Shown here: piece by piece, positions 9,763 to 20,719 of the stretch | Numbering within the stretch: the stretch's first letter is position 1 | Layout of the letters: each line of letters opens with the position of its first letter | From: Streptomyces sp. AA1529 | GTDB lineage: Bacteria > Actinomycetota > Actinomycetes > Streptomycetales > Streptomycetaceae | NCBI RefSeq assembly: GCF_000280905.1 | Contig: NZ_ALAP01000015.1 | Location: 206,290-270,289 of the forward strand | Length of the DNA: 64,000 nt | Direction of reading: 5' to 3' | Translations under genes and position numbers: made by a program | Notes under the pieces: model-generated | The model's input: the letters and a program-made list of their open reading frames with translations, nothing else | Database searches by the model: none | Told to the model about the DNA's origin: nothing

Positions 9763-10788
9763 ATGCGTATCGGAGTGCTCACCGCGGGCGGAGACTGCCC
9801 CGGTCTCAACGCCGTGATCCGATCCGTCGTGCACCGCGCCGTACACGACCGCGGCGACGAGGTCATCGGATTCGAAGACGGATTCAAAGGCCTGCTGGAG
9901 GGCCGCCACCGGCCCCTGGACATAAACTCCGTCAGCGGCATCCTCGCCCGCGGCGGCACCATCCTCGGCTCGGCCCGGCTGGAGCGGGACCGGCTGCGGG
10001 AGGCGTGCAACAACTCCGAGGAACTGATCGACCGGCTCGGCCTGGACGCGCTGATCCCGATCGGCGGCGAGGGCACCCTGACCGCCGCGCGGATGCTCGC
10101 CGAGATCGGACTGCCGGTCGTCGGCGTCCCCAAGACCATCGACAACGACATCTCCGCCACCGACCGCACTTTCGGCTTCGACACCGCCGTCGGTGTCGCC
10201 ACCGAGGCCATGGACCGTCTCAAGACCACCGCCGAGTCCCACCAGCGGGTCATGGTCGTGGAGGTCATGGGCCGGCACGCGGGCTGGATCGCGCTGGAGG
10301 CGGGCATGGCGGCGGGCGCGCACGCCATCTGCATCCCCGAGCGCAACTTCGAGGTCGACGACCTGGCCAAGATGGTCGAGGAGCGGTTCGCGCGGGACAA
10401 GAAATTCGCCATCGTCTGCGTCGCCGAGGGCGCGCACCCGGCCGAGGGCTCCATGCCGTACGAGAAGGGCGTGATCGACCAGTACGGTCACGAGCGCTTC
10501 ACCGGCATCGGCAACCGGCTCGCGGTCGAGCTGGAGCACCGGCTCGGCAAGGAGGCGCGGCCCGTCATCCTCGGCCACATCCAGCGCGGCGGCACTCCCA
10601 CGGCCTACGACCGGGTGCTCGCCACCCGCTTCGGCTGGCACGCCGTCGAGGCCGCGCACCGCGGGGAGTTCGGCCGGATGACAGCCCTGCGCGGCACCCG
10701 GATCGTGATGGCCCCGCTCGCCGACGCGGTCTCCGAGCTCAAGCGGGTCCCGCAGGACCGCATGGACGAGACCGAAGCGGTCTTCTGA
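9763..10788 (+). CDS. pfkA: ATP-dependent 6-phosphofructokinase
   Basis: Phosphorylates fructose 6-phosphate to fructose 1,6-bisphosphate. The product is 341 residues, typical of the actinobacterial group. It starts MRIGVLTAGGDCPGLNAVIR. It has the ATP-type GGEGTL loop (Gly rather than the Asp of pyrophosphate enzymes), the substrate motif PKTIDNDI with the catalytic Asp, and MGRHAGWIALEAG and IQRGGTPTAYDR. The ATG at 9763 is preceded by GGAGCAGGAGAAG. It is divergent from pta across a 328-base regulatory gap. In S. coelicolor a pfkA paralogue sits in the same relation to pta and ackA. Confidence 0.95.
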   Translation: MRIGVLTAGGDCPGLNAVIRSVVHRAVHDRGDEVIGFEDGFKGLLEGRHRPLDINSVSGILARGGTILGSARLERDRLREACNNSEELIDRLGLDALIPIGGEGTLTAARMLAEIGLPVVGVPKTIDNDISATDRTFGFDTAVGVATEAMDRLKTTAESHQRVMVVEVMGRHAGWIALEAGMAAGAHAICIPERNFEVDDLAKMVEERFARDKKFAIVCVAEGAHPAEGSMPYEKGVIDQYGHERFTGIGNRLAVELEHRLGKEARPVILGHIQRGGTPTAYDRVLATRFGWHAVEAAHRGEFGRMTALRGTRIVMAPLADAVSELKRVPQDRMDETEAVF

Positions 10789-10920
10789 GCCGTCCCGCGG
10801 CCACGTTCCCGCCGCGGCGCGTGTGCCCTGCCCGGACGCCCGCCGCCGGAGCCGGGAGGTTCGAGGGGCCCGTACCGCCCGGCCCCCCGGCACCTCCGCA
10901 CGGCCGGCGCCGCCGCCCGG

Positions 10921-12237
10921 TCACCGGCCGGACGGCTCCGCGGCCCCGGTGTGCGCCGTGCTGGGCGCGGTCCGCGCCGCCGCCCGGCTCCCCGCGGCCT
11001 CCGGCCGCGGACCGACCGCCACCGGTGGCCGGCCGGCCGGGGCCCGCACGAAGGCGAGCACCACCGCCGCGCAGCCGGCCAGCGCGGCGCCCACCAGCAG
11101 CACCGTGCGCAGCGGTGCGGCGTCCACCACCCGGCCGCCGACGAAGGCGCCCAGCGCGATGGCGGCGTTGAAGACGGAGGCGAACAGGGCACCCGCCGCC
11201 TCGCGTTCGAGCGGCGCCGCGGCCAGCACCCAGCTCTGGCTGCTCACCGAGACCCCGCCGTAGGCCAGCCCCCACAGCAGCAGCGCCGCGACGGCCGCTC
11301 CGGTGGCCGGGCCCGCCGCGGCCAGCAGCAGGGTCGTCACCGCGATGCCCCCTGCCAGCGTCAGCAGCGTGCTCCTGGGCCGGCGGGCCGCGCGGGCGCC
11401 CGCCGCGAAGTTCCCGGCGACGCCCGCCGCACCGTAGGCCAGCAGCAGCACCCCGACCAGCGCGGGCGCGACGCCGGAGAGCTGCTCCAGCACCGGCCGC
11501 ACATAGGTGTAGGCGGCGAAGTGCCCGGTCACCAGCAGGGCGAGGAAGACGAATCCGGTGCACAGCCGGGGATTCCGCAGCAGCCGCGGCAGCGTGCCGG
11601 GGCGTACCGGGCGGTCGGCGGGCAGCGCGGGCAGCAGCAGCGCGAGGGCCGGCGCGGTCCCGGCCGACAGCCCCGCCGCGGCGCCGAACGCGGCCCGCCA
11701 GCCGACCGCTTCGCCCAGCATGGTGCCCGCGGGCACCGCCAGCACGCTGGCCAGCCCGATACCGCCGAAGACGGCTGCCAGCGCCGTGCTCAGTGAGCGC
11801 TGCGGCACCAGCCGGACCGGCAGGGTGGCCGCCAGCGCCCATACCCCGCCGAGTGCGACACCCACCAGGACGCGCGCGAACAGCAGCACGGCGAGGGAGG
11901 GCGCCGTCGCCGAGAGGGTGTTGGCGGCGGCCAGCAGCAGCGCCAGCGCCGCCAGCACGGTACGGCGGTCGAGCCTGCCCGCGGCGGGCGGGACGAGGGG
12001 GGCGGCGAGGGCCGCGACGACTCCGGTGAGGGAGACGGTCAGCCCGGCCGATCCCTCCGAGACCTCCAGGCTCGTGCCGATCGGGGTGAGCAGCCCGACG
12101 GGCAGCATCTCGGCCGCGGTGACCGCGAAGGTGGCGGCCGTGAGCGAGGCGACGCCGAGCCACGCCCGCAGCGGCGTGCGCTCCCTTCCGCCGGGGGCGT
12201 GTCCTGGGGGATCCGTGCAGGTGGGGGTCTCAGTCAT
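10921..12237 (-). CDS. MFS transporter, DHA1-type exporter
   Basis: Protein of 438 residues with about 12 hydrophobic segments between residues 28 and 395. The N-terminal FAVTAAEMLPVGLLTPIGTSL segment is typical of the DHA1/AraJ-like drug or sugar efflux family. The loop between helices 2 and 3 reads AAGRLDRRTVL, a variant of the MFS motif GxxxDRxGRR. The tail after residue 395 is Ala/Arg-rich and cytosolic. Its ATG (12235-12237) faces a LysR gene across 190 bases, so the regulator probably controls it. The substrate cannot be told from sequence. It is convergent with pfkA. Confidence 0.85.
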   Translation of the reverse strand: MTETPTCTDPPGHAPGGRERTPLRAWLGVASLTAATFAVTAAEMLPVGLLTPIGTSLEVSEGSAGLTVSLTGVVAALAAPLVPPAAGRLDRRTVLAALALLLAAANTLSATAPSLAVLLFARVLVGVALGGVWALAATLPVRLVPQRSLSTALAAVFGGIGLASVLAVPAGTMLGEAVGWRAAFGAAAGLSAGTAPALALLLPALPADRPVRPGTLPRLLRNPRLCTGFVFLALLVTGHFAAYTYVRPVLEQLSGVAPALVGVLLLAYGAAGVAGNFAAGARAARRPRSTLLTLAGGIAVTTLLLAAAGPATGAAVAALLLWGLAYGGVSVSSQSWVLAAAPLEREAAGALFASVFNAAIALGAFVGGRVVDAAPLRTVLLVGAALAGCAAVVLAFVRAPAGRPPVAVGPRPEAAGSRAAARTAPSTAHTGAAEPSGR

Positions 12238-12427
12238 GGTTCAAGACTTCGCGCCCGGCCGCCCGGGAACAACGGCGGACTTCTCATCCTTCCATGAGCG
12301 GGGCTCATCGGTCTGCCGCGAGCGGGGCAGGGGCAGCGGCCCCGTCGACACGGCGGGCGGGAGCGCGGAGCCAGTGCGGGAGGCGGAGTTGGACAGCGGT
12401 GGCGGTACCCGGATCCGGTCACTGGAG

Positions 12428-13339
12428 ATGCGGGAGCTGGAGTGCTTTCTCGTCCTCGCCGAGGAACTCCACTTCGGGCGCGCCGGAGAGCGGCTGTATG
12501 TGTCGCAGAGCAGGGTCAGCCAGCTGCTGCGCTCGCTGGAGAACCGGATCGGGGCGCGGCTGGTGGAGCGCACCAGCCGCCGGGTGGCGCTGACCGAACT
12601 GGGCTCCCGGTTCCTCGAACGGCTGCGGCCCGCCTACGGCTTGCTGGGGGAGGCCGTGGACGAGGCACGTGCCGCGGCCCGGAGCGTGACCGGGCGGCTG
12701 CGGCTGGGGTTCCTGGGCAGCGCGGATCATCGCACCACGGCGGCCCTCGTCCTCTTCCACGCCCGCCATCCCCAGGTGGAGACCGCCGTCGTGGAGATCA
12801 CCATGGCGGATCCGTTCGGACCGCTGCGGCGCGGCGAGGTGGACGCCGCCGTGGTGCTGCTGCCGGTCGCGGAGTCCGATCTGGTGGTGGGGCCCGGCTT
12901 CGGGGCGCAGCCGTGGACACTGGCCGTCTCCTCCGGCCACCCGCTCGCCGCCCGGTCCGCGTTGAGCGCCGAGGATCTCGCGGACTGCCGGCTCCTCGCC
13001 GCCGCGCCGCCCGCCCCCGGCTACTGGCGCGACCATCAGGCCCCGCCGCGTACACCGGGCGGTCGCACCATCGCACGGGGCCCGGCGGTGACCACTCTCC
13101 AGGAGGGGCTGGCCAACGCCGCCGCGGGGCGCGGGGGGATGCTGCTGTGCCGCCCCACGGCCGAGGCGCACGCCCGTGCGGACATCGTCTTCGTACCGGT
13201 CGACGGACTGCCCTGCTCGGAGCTGGCCGTGGTGACGGGGGGCGGCCACGGCAGCGCGCTGCGGCGGGCGTTCGTGCGGGCCGTGGCCGACTCGGCCGGT
13301 ACGGTCCCTCCGGCTCCGGCCGTGCCGGGGCCCTGCTGA
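12428..13339 (+). CDS. LysR-family transcriptional regulator
   Basis: Protein of 303 residues. The N-terminal winged helix-turn-helix reads MRELECFLVLAEELHFGRAG, then RLYVSQSRVSQLLRSLE, the LysR consensus with the recognition helix at about residues 27-46. The effector-binding domain follows from about residue 90 (GRLRLGFLG). I placed the start at the ATG at 12428, where the family alignment begins; the frame is open upstream into the divergent promoter and slightly past it, but that lead has no LysR character. It faces the MFS gene and most likely regulates it in response to an unknown small molecule. Confidence 0.88.
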   Translation: MRELECFLVLAEELHFGRAGERLYVSQSRVSQLLRSLENRIGARLVERTSRRVALTELGSRFLERLRPAYGLLGEAVDEARAAARSVTGRLRLGFLGSADHRTTAALVLFHARHPQVETAVVEITMADPFGPLRRGEVDAAVVLLPVAESDLVVGPGFGAQPWTLAVSSGHPLAARSALSAEDLADCRLLAAAPPAPGYWRDHQAPPRTPGGRTIARGPAVTTLQEGLANAAAGRGGMLLCRPTAEAHARADIVFVPVDGLPCSELAVVTGGGHGSALRRAFVRAVADSAGTVPPAPAVPGPC

Positions 13340-13351
13340 GGACGGCGGCTG

Positions 13352-13377
13352 CCGGCCGCGGGCGGGGCCGCGGCCGG
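13352..13377 (+). terminator. Hairpin terminator after the LysR gene
   Basis: Nine-base-pair GC stem (CCGGCCGCG at 13352-13360 with CGCGGCCGG at 13369-13377) and an 8-base loop, 13 bases after the stop. Confidence 0.6.
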
Positions 13378-13616
13378 TGGCGCGCCCCGGAGGCGGATGT
13401 CCAACTTCACCCAATCGCAACCTTCTTCCCGCCGGCACCCGCCGTCCCCGCTGCGACCTGCGGTCTCCCCCTCGGGACCGGGACCCGGCGAACTGGGCCA
13501 CGGACGGGAACACTTGGATATTCCGGGGCGCGTGTGCTCCGGGTTGAGGATGCGAGTACCGTGCTGTCACCCGTCGTGCGTGCATCTCGTACGACGGTCC
13601 TACCGGAAGGAAAACG

Positions 13617-14240
13617 ATGACAGCACTGCGCCTCAGATGGCAGCGGTCGGTCGCCATCGCGGCGACCGGTGCCGCGGCGTTCGTCGGCACCGCGATAGCG
13701 GCCGCCCCCGCCCAGGCACACACCCCTTCATGGTCGGTGACCTGTGACTCGGTCTCGATCGACCTGAAGATGTACGCGCCGAAGGACAACAAGGTCACCA
13801 TCAAGGCCGGTGACGAGACGCTGATCAGCGAGACCTTCGGCCGTAGCTTCCAGAAGAAGGTCGACCTGCCCGAGCACGGCGAGCCGCTGAAGGTCACCGC
13901 TCAGGTCGTGGCCTCGGACGGCGACCGGTTCTCGTGGGGCCCGGAGACCAAGACGTCCCCGGTCTGCGACAAGCCGACGCCCACCCCGACGCCCAGCGAG
14001 TCGGAGTCCACCCCGCCCTCGCCCAGCCCCTCGCAGAGCCCCAGCGAGAAGCCGGAGCCGAGCGCGCCCGAGTCCAGCTCCAGCGCCCCGGCGGAGAAGC
14101 CGCAGGGCGGCGGCGACGACCTCGCCGAGACGGGTTCCTCCAGCAACACCCCGATGATCGCCGGCATCGCGGCCGCCGTGGTCATCGCAGGCGGGGGCCT
14201 CGTCGCCTTCGCGCGCAAGCGCCGCTCCTCGCAGAGCTGA
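13617..14240 (+). CDS. LAETG-anchored cell-surface protein
   Basis: Protein of 207 residues. The signal peptide (residues 1-34) ends at APAQA-HTP. A small beta-rich exported domain with two cysteines (VTCDS and PVCDK) spans residues 36-120. A Pro/Ser/Glu wall-spanning linker covers about residues 120-165. The sorting signal is LAETG (about residues 170-174), followed by a hydrophobic segment and the positively charged tail RKRRSSQS. LAxTG is the class E sortase motif in streptomycetes, so the protein is expected to be covalently wall-anchored. GGAAGG precedes the ATG. No sortase gene is adjacent. The function of the exposed domain is unknown. Confidence 0.9.
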   Translation: MTALRLRWQRSVAIAATGAAAFVGTAIAAAPAQAHTPSWSVTCDSVSIDLKMYAPKDNKVTIKAGDETLISETFGRSFQKKVDLPEHGEPLKVTAQVVASDGDRFSWGPETKTSPVCDKPTPTPTPSESESTPPSPSPSQSPSEKPEPSAPESSSSAPAEKPQGGGDDLAETGSSSNTPMIAGIAAAVVIAGGGLVAFARKRRSSQS

Positions 14241-14245
14241 TCCAC

Positions 14246-14272
14246 CCGGGGCTGTCCCCCGTGCAGCCCCGG
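14246..14272 (+). terminator. Hairpin terminator after the LAETG protein
   Basis: Perfect 9-base-pair stem, CCGGGGCTG (14246-14254) with CAGCCCCGG (14264-14272), 5 bases after the stop and between convergent genes. Confidence 0.7.
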
Positions 14273-14415
14273 ACCGTTCGTTCGGACGGTTGACGGACAG
14301 CCCGCACCACCGCCCGGCGGCCCGCCTCGGCCGGCCGCCGGGCGGCACGGGCCCCGGGCCCCGTCCCGCGGAGCGGCCGTTCCGGCGACGGGACCTCCGC
14401 ACGCCGGGCGGGGCC

Positions 14416-15135
14416 CTACGGCCCGCCGGACGCCGGGCCCCCGCGCCACAGATAGTGGTGCTCGGGGCGTCCCACCTGCCCGTAGCGCTGCCGCCGCTCC
14501 GCGGAGCCGGTGGTGACGAGGTGTTCGAGATAGCGGCGTGCGGTGATCCGGTTCACGCCGAGCGCCGCCGCCGCCTCACTCGCCGTCAGCCCCTCCCGGG
14601 CCGCCTCCCGCAGCCGGTCCGTCACCCGCGCCAGCGTCGGGGAACTCAGCCCCTTCGGCAGCGCCGAGGCGGTGGGCGCGGCCCGCAGCACCGACAGCGT
14701 CCGGTCCACCTCGTCCTGACTGACCGCCTCGCCCCCGGCCTCGGCCGTGGCACGGAAGTCCGCGTAGCGCAGCAGCCGGTCGCTGAGCGTCCGGAAGGTG
14801 AACGGCTTCAGCACATGCTGGACGACCCCGAGCGCGACCCCCTCCCGGATCATCGTCAGATCGCGGGCCGACGTCACCGCGAACACATCCTCCGAATGGC
14901 CCGCCGCACGCAGGGCACGCAGCAGGTCCAGGCCGCTGCCGTCGGGCAGATACAGATCGAGCAGGATCAGATCGACGCCCCCGCCCCGGCCCGCCGCGTC
15001 CTCCAGGGCGCGGAGCGCCTCGGCCCGGGAGTGCGCCTTCCCGGCCACCTCGAAACCCGGCACCCGGCTGACGTACAGGGCGTGCGCGTCGGCCGCCACG
15101 GGATCGTCCTCGACGACCAGGACACGGAGTGTCAT
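14416..15135 (-). CDS. Response regulator, CitB/DctR family
   Basis: Protein of 239 residues. The receiver domain is residues 1-120: MTLRVLVVEDDPVAAD acidic pocket, phospho-acceptor Asp in LILLDLYLPDGSG, and Lys in VLKPFTF. The C-terminal half carries a helix-turn-helix (EGLTASEAAAALGVNRITAR), as in DctR/CitB/MalR regulators of C4-dicarboxylate or citrate uptake. Its ATG overlaps the TGA of the sensor kinase gene (ATGA), so the two are co-translated. The expected target is the divergent dicarboxylate carrier gene beyond the kinase. Confidence 0.92.
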   Translation of the reverse strand: MTLRVLVVEDDPVAADAHALYVSRVPGFEVAGKAHSRAEALRALEDAAGRGGGVDLILLDLYLPDGSGLDLLRALRAAGHSEDVFAVTSARDLTMIREGVALGVVQHVLKPFTFRTLSDRLLRYADFRATAEAGGEAVSQDEVDRTLSVLRAAPTASALPKGLSSPTLARVTDRLREAAREGLTASEAAAALGVNRITARRYLEHLVTTGSAERRQRYGQVGRPEHHYLWRGGPASGGP

Positions 15136-16826
15136 CGCAGTACCTCCTGGGCTCCTGCCTCCCGCGGCAGCGGCAGCCGCACCTCGAACTCGGCGCCCGC
15201 GCCGGGGAGATCGCGGGCCTGTACCTCGCCCCCGTGCCGGTGTGCCGTCTGCCGCACCAGGGCCAGGCCGATGCCGCCGCCCCGGCCGGTCTTGGTGGAC
15301 CAGTTCCGCTCGAAGAGCCGGTCCCCGGCCCCGGGCGGCAGGCCGGGGCCGGTGTCGGCCACGCGCAGCAGCAGGACGCCGGAGCGGTCGCACCGGACCG
15401 TGACCGTCACCCGGGGGCCGGCCGGGGCCCGCTCCTCGCCGGCCGGACCCGGCACCCGGCCGGCGGGCGGGGCCGTGACGGCCTCCACCGCGTTGTCGAT
15501 CAGATTGCCCAGCACCGTCACCAGGTCCCGGCCCGGGATGCCCGGCACGTCCTCCACACCGGAGTCCGGCGCGAGGGTCAGCTCGACGCCGCGCTCCTTG
15601 GCCTGCGCGGCCTTGCCCAGCAGCAGCGCGGCCAGCACCGGCTCCCGCACCGCACTCACCACCCGGTCGGTCAGCGCCTGTGCCAGCTCCAGCTCCTCGG
15701 TCGCGAAGCGCACGGCCTCCGCCACTCGGCCCAGTTCGATCAGGGAGACGACGGTGTGCAGCCGGTTGGCGGCCTCGTGGGCCTGCGAGCGCAGCGCCTC
15801 GGCGAAGCCGCGCACCGAGTCCAGCTCACCGGCCAGCGCCCGCAGCTCGGTGTGGTCGCGCAGGGTCACCACCGTGCCCCGGCGCTCCCCGCCGTCCACC
15901 GGCGCGGTGTTGACGACCACGACCCGCTCGCCGGTCAGATGGACCTCGTCCCGGCGCGGCTCCCCGGCCAGCAGCGCTTCGGTCAGCTCGGCGGGCAGCC
16001 CGAGGTCGGCGACGTTCCGGCCCACCAGGTCCCGGGGTCCGTCCCGGCCCAGCAGCAGGCGGGCGCCGTCGTTGACGAGCGCGACCCGCCCCTCCCCGTC
16101 GAGCAGCAGCAGTCCCTCGCGCACCGCGTGCAGTGTCGCCTGGTGGTAGTCGTGCAGCCGGCTGAGTTCGACCGCGTTCATCCCGTGGGTGTGGCGGCGC
16201 AGCCGGGCGTTGGTCAGATACGTGCCGACGGCGCCCAGCGCCAGGGCCCCGCCGGCCACCGCGAGCACCGCGGTCAGCTGCTCGCCGACCTGCCTGCTGA
16301 TGGTGTCGATGGTGATCCCGGCGCTGACCAGGCCGATGATCCGGCCCTCCCGCCCGCCGTGCCCGGCTTCCCGGACGGGCGTCACCACGCGTACCGACGG
16401 GCCCAGCGTGCCGGTGTAGGTCTCGTCGAAGGTGTGGCCCCGCAGCGCGGGCCCGATGTGGCCGACGAACTGCTCGCCGATCCGGTCGGGGTCGGGGTGC
16501 GTCCAGCGCTTGCCGTGCGGATCCATGATCGTCACAAAGCTGACGCCGGTGTCCCGGCGCACCCGCTCCGCGTAGGGCTGCAGGCGCGCGCTGGGATCGG
16601 CGGAGCCGATGGCCGCCCGTACGGAGGGGGAATCGGCCACGGCCTGCGTGGTGGCCCGGGCACGGTGCGTCGCCGCCTCCCTGGCCTGTGACTTTCCGGA
16701 AACGTACGCGAACACCGCGCATCCGGCGACCACCACGGCGACCAGCACCACCTGCATGGCGAAGAGCTGTCCTGCCAGGCTGCGCGGGCGGGACCGCAGG
16801 GGGAAGCGGGGTCGGGGGACGCGCAT
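15132..16826 (-). CDS. Sensor histidine kinase, CitA/DctS (SpoB-like) family
   Basis: Protein of 564 residues, starting MRVPRPRFPLRSRPRSLAG after an upstream open frame with no coding character. Transmembrane helix 1 is at about residues 18-42. An extracytoplasmic single Cache-type sensor follows (VSFVTIMDPHGKRWTHPDPDRIG is CitA/DcuS-like), then helix 2 at about 183-205, a PAS domain around 225-335, the SpoB-type phospho-acceptor helix with His in RSQAHEAANRLHT, and an HATPase domain (LIDNAVEAV N-box, VADTGPGLP G1-box). It should sense an external di- or tricarboxylate and signal to the overlapping response regulator. Confidence 0.92.
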   Translation of the reverse strand: MRVPRPRFPLRSRPRSLAGQLFAMQVVLVAVVVAGCAVFAYVSGKSQAREAATHRARATTQAVADSPSVRAAIGSADPSARLQPYAERVRRDTGVSFVTIMDPHGKRWTHPDPDRIGEQFVGHIGPALRGHTFDETYTGTLGPSVRVVTPVREAGHGGREGRIIGLVSAGITIDTISRQVGEQLTAVLAVAGGALALGAVGTYLTNARLRRHTHGMNAVELSRLHDYHQATLHAVREGLLLLDGEGRVALVNDGARLLLGRDGPRDLVGRNVADLGLPAELTEALLAGEPRRDEVHLTGERVVVVNTAPVDGGERRGTVVTLRDHTELRALAGELDSVRGFAEALRSQAHEAANRLHTVVSLIELGRVAEAVRFATEELELAQALTDRVVSAVREPVLAALLLGKAAQAKERGVELTLAPDSGVEDVPGIPGRDLVTVLGNLIDNAVEAVTAPPAGRVPGPAGEERAPAGPRVTVTVRCDRSGVLLLRVADTGPGLPPGAGDRLFERNWSTKTGRGGGIGLALVRQTAHRHGGEVQARDLPGAGAEFEVRLPLPREAGAQEVLR

Positions 16827-16853
16827 CGTCTCAGTCTGCCGTGGCTTGTTTCG

Positions 16854-16871
16854 TGCACGTAATGCACGTAA
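16854..16871. promoter_or_regulatory. Tandem direct repeat TGCACGTAA x2 in the kinase/carrier gap
   Basis: Two adjacent exact copies of the 9-mer, at 16854-16862 and 16863-16871, in the 174-base gap between the divergent sensor kinase and the dicarboxylate carrier. Adjacent head-to-tail repeats are a usual format for response-regulator binding, so this is a candidate site for the CitB/DctR-type regulator. Confidence 0.45.
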
Positions 16872-17000
16872 GGGTGACGCACATCGCACCGTGTTGCATA
16901 GTCGCCGGGACTCAACACGATCGGAATTCGCAATCGAGCGTCCACCAGGGCGTTCCGGCGGAGACATCGTGACGTGACCCATGGACGAGGAGCCGCCGAC

Positions 17001-18428
17001 GTGTCGAAGAAGACACCGCAGCAGGCCGCAGCGGGTGCTGCGCCGGAGACCCAGCAGCAGCCGGGGCCCAAGCGGGACCGCACCCATTACCTCTACATCG
17101 CGGTGATCGGCGCCGTGGTGCTGGGCGTGGTGCTGGGACTGACGGCACCTGGTGTGGCCACCGAGCTGAAACCGCTCGGCACGGGGTTCGTCAATCTCAT
17201 CAAGATGATGATCTCCCCGATCATCTTCTGCACGATCGTGCTCGGCATCGGCTCGGTCCGCAAGGCGGCCAAGGTCGGCGCGGTCGGCGGCCTGGCGCTC
17301 GGCTACTTCCTGGTGATGTCGCTGGTCGCGCTGGCGATCGGGCTGGTCGTCGGCAACGTCCTGGAGCCGGGCCACGGGCTGCAGCTCACCGACGCGGCCC
17401 GGGACGCGGGCGCCTCGCAGGCCGAGGGCGGTGAGGGCCTGACCGACTTCCTGCTCGGCATGGTCCCCACCACCATGGTCTCCGCCTTCACCGGTGGCGA
17501 GGTGCTGCAGACCCTGCTCATCGCCCTGCTGGTCGGCTTCGCGCTGCAGGCGATGGGGTCGGCGGGGGAGCCGGTGCTGCGCGGTATCGGGCACCTGCAG
17601 AAGGTGGTCTTCCGGGTGCTGGCGATGATCATGTGGGTGGCCCCCGTCGGCGCCTTCGGCGCGATGGCGGCGGTGGTCGGCGAGACCGGGGTGGACGCGC
17701 TGAAGTCGCTCGCCGTCATCATGATCGGCTTCTATCTGACCTGCTTCGTGTTCGTCTTCGTCGTGCTCGGGACGATCCTGCGGGTGTTCACCGGCGTGAA
17801 CATCTTCAAGCTGCTGAAGTACCTGGGCCGGGAGTTCCTGCTGATCCTGTCCACCTCCTCGTCCGAGTCGGCACTGCCCCGGCTGATCGCGAAGATGGAG
17901 CACCTGGGCGTCAGCCGGCCCGTCGTGGGCATCACCGTGCCCACCGGCTACTCCTTCAACCTCGACGGCACCATGATCTACCTGACCATGGCCTCGATCT
18001 TCGTCGCCGAGGCCATGGGCAACCCGCTCGGCATCGGTGAGCAGATCTCGCTGCTGATCTTCATGTTCGTCGCGTCCAAGGGCGCCGCCGGGGTCACCGG
18101 CGCCGGGCTGGCCACCCTGGCCGGCGGCCTCCAGTCGCACCGTCCCGAGCTGGTGGACGGCGTGGGTCTGATCGTCGGCATCGACCGGTTCATGAGCGAG
18201 GCCCGCGCGCTGACCAACTTCGCCGGGAACGCCGTGGCCACCGTGCTGGTCGGCACCTGGACCAAGGAGATCGACCGGGAGCGCGTCGGCGAGGTGCTGC
18301 GCGGCGCGCTGCCCTTCGACGAGCGGACCCTGGAGGCCGCCCACGAGCCCGCCCCGGACCGGTCGGAGGAGACCGCGGCCGAGCAGGTCCCGCCGCAGGA
18401 GCGCGCCGCCGCGGCCACCAAGGGCTGA
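17001..18428 (+). CDS. Cation:dicarboxylate symporter (DctA/GltP family)
   Basis: Protein of 475 residues, taking the GTG at 17001 (VSKKTPQQ, with GAGGAG 10 bases upstream); a GTG at 16974 would add nine residues. It has the SDF-family fold: several transmembrane helices from about residue 27, the serine-rich re-entrant loop LSTSSSESALPRLI (HP1), the unwound helix 7 GYSFNLDGTMIYLT, and HP2 SKGAAGVTGAGL. These residues form the substrate and sodium or proton sites of C4-dicarboxylate/glutamate carriers. The tail after residue 430 is hydrophilic and Glu-rich. It is divergent from the CitA/DctS-like two-component system, which probably induces it. Confidence 0.93.
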   Translation: MSKKTPQQAAAGAAPETQQQPGPKRDRTHYLYIAVIGAVVLGVVLGLTAPGVATELKPLGTGFVNLIKMMISPIIFCTIVLGIGSVRKAAKVGAVGGLALGYFLVMSLVALAIGLVVGNVLEPGHGLQLTDAARDAGASQAEGGEGLTDFLLGMVPTTMVSAFTGGEVLQTLLIALLVGFALQAMGSAGEPVLRGIGHLQKVVFRVLAMIMWVAPVGAFGAMAAVVGETGVDALKSLAVIMIGFYLTCFVFVFVVLGTILRVFTGVNIFKLLKYLGREFLLILSTSSSESALPRLIAKMEHLGVSRPVVGITVPTGYSFNLDGTMIYLTMASIFVAEAMGNPLGIGEQISLLIFMFVASKGAAGVTGAGLATLAGGLQSHRPELVDGVGLIVGIDRFMSEARALTNFAGNAVATVLVGTWTKEIDRERVGEVLRGALPFDERTLEAAHEPAPDRSEETAAEQVPPQERAAAATKG

Positions 18429-18474
18429 TCCGGACGCCGCCCGGCCCCGGTCCGCCCGGCCTCCCGAGGCCGTC

Positions 18475-18509
18475 CCGCCCCCGCCCCGCATCCGCCGGAG
18501 CGGGGGCGG
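18475..18509. terminator. Hairpin terminator between dicarboxylate carrier and treS
   Basis: Ten-base-pair stem (CCGCCCCCGC at 18475-18484, GCGGGGGCGG at 18500-18509) between two convergent genes, 46 bases after the carrier stop. Confidence 0.65.
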
Positions 18510-18585
18510 TCCCGTCGGTGTTCCGCCGGCTCCGGCCCCCGGTGGCCGCGGGCGGCCACGGGCGGGTGGCGCGCTCCGGACCGGA

Positions 18586-20295
<1,710 letters not shown>

Positions 20296-20600
20296 GTGTG
20301 GGTGACCCTCCGGTCGGTGAGGACGGTCGCAGGGTGCGGGCGCGGGCCGGGCGGAGGACCCACCTCCCCCGCAGCAGCCGCACGCCGCCCTCCCTGCCCC
20401 AGTGATCGGGCTGTTCGGCGCACGCGGCGCGTACCGGCAGGACCCGTGGCCGCTCAACTGAGCGGCACACGGTCCGGATGCGAAGCGCGCGCTGTTCAAC
20501 GACTTCGCCCCCGCGTGGGTGTGGTGCGCCGGCGGCCGTCGTCGCCACCCGGACCCTCCGAAGGCCACGTGCGCCGGTACCGGCCCGCCTCCGGAACGCC

Positions 20601-20638
20601 AACGGCTCCCAGGACCTGTCGAGGTCCTGGGAGCCGTT
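20601..20638. terminator. Strong hairpin terminator after the M4 protease gene
   Basis: Perfect 17-base-pair stem (20601-20617 with 20622-20638) and a 4-base loop. It lies 82 bases past the protease stop on the minus strand and 305 bases before the treS start. The remaining gap (20296-20600) presumably holds the treS promoter, but no clear box was recognised. Confidence 0.85.
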
Positions 20639-20719
20639 GTCATGCCAGGCGCGTGCGCCGGTCCGCCGCATCCCCGGCCGGGGACGGGGCGAAGCCCCGC
20701 GGGCGGCGCCGCCCGCCGG

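Noticed and set aside
7246..10893. Upstream extension of the ackA frame over pta and pfkA
   Set aside because: It covers pta antisense-free but out of frame, with no homology. The acetokinase N-terminus is clearly at 7245.
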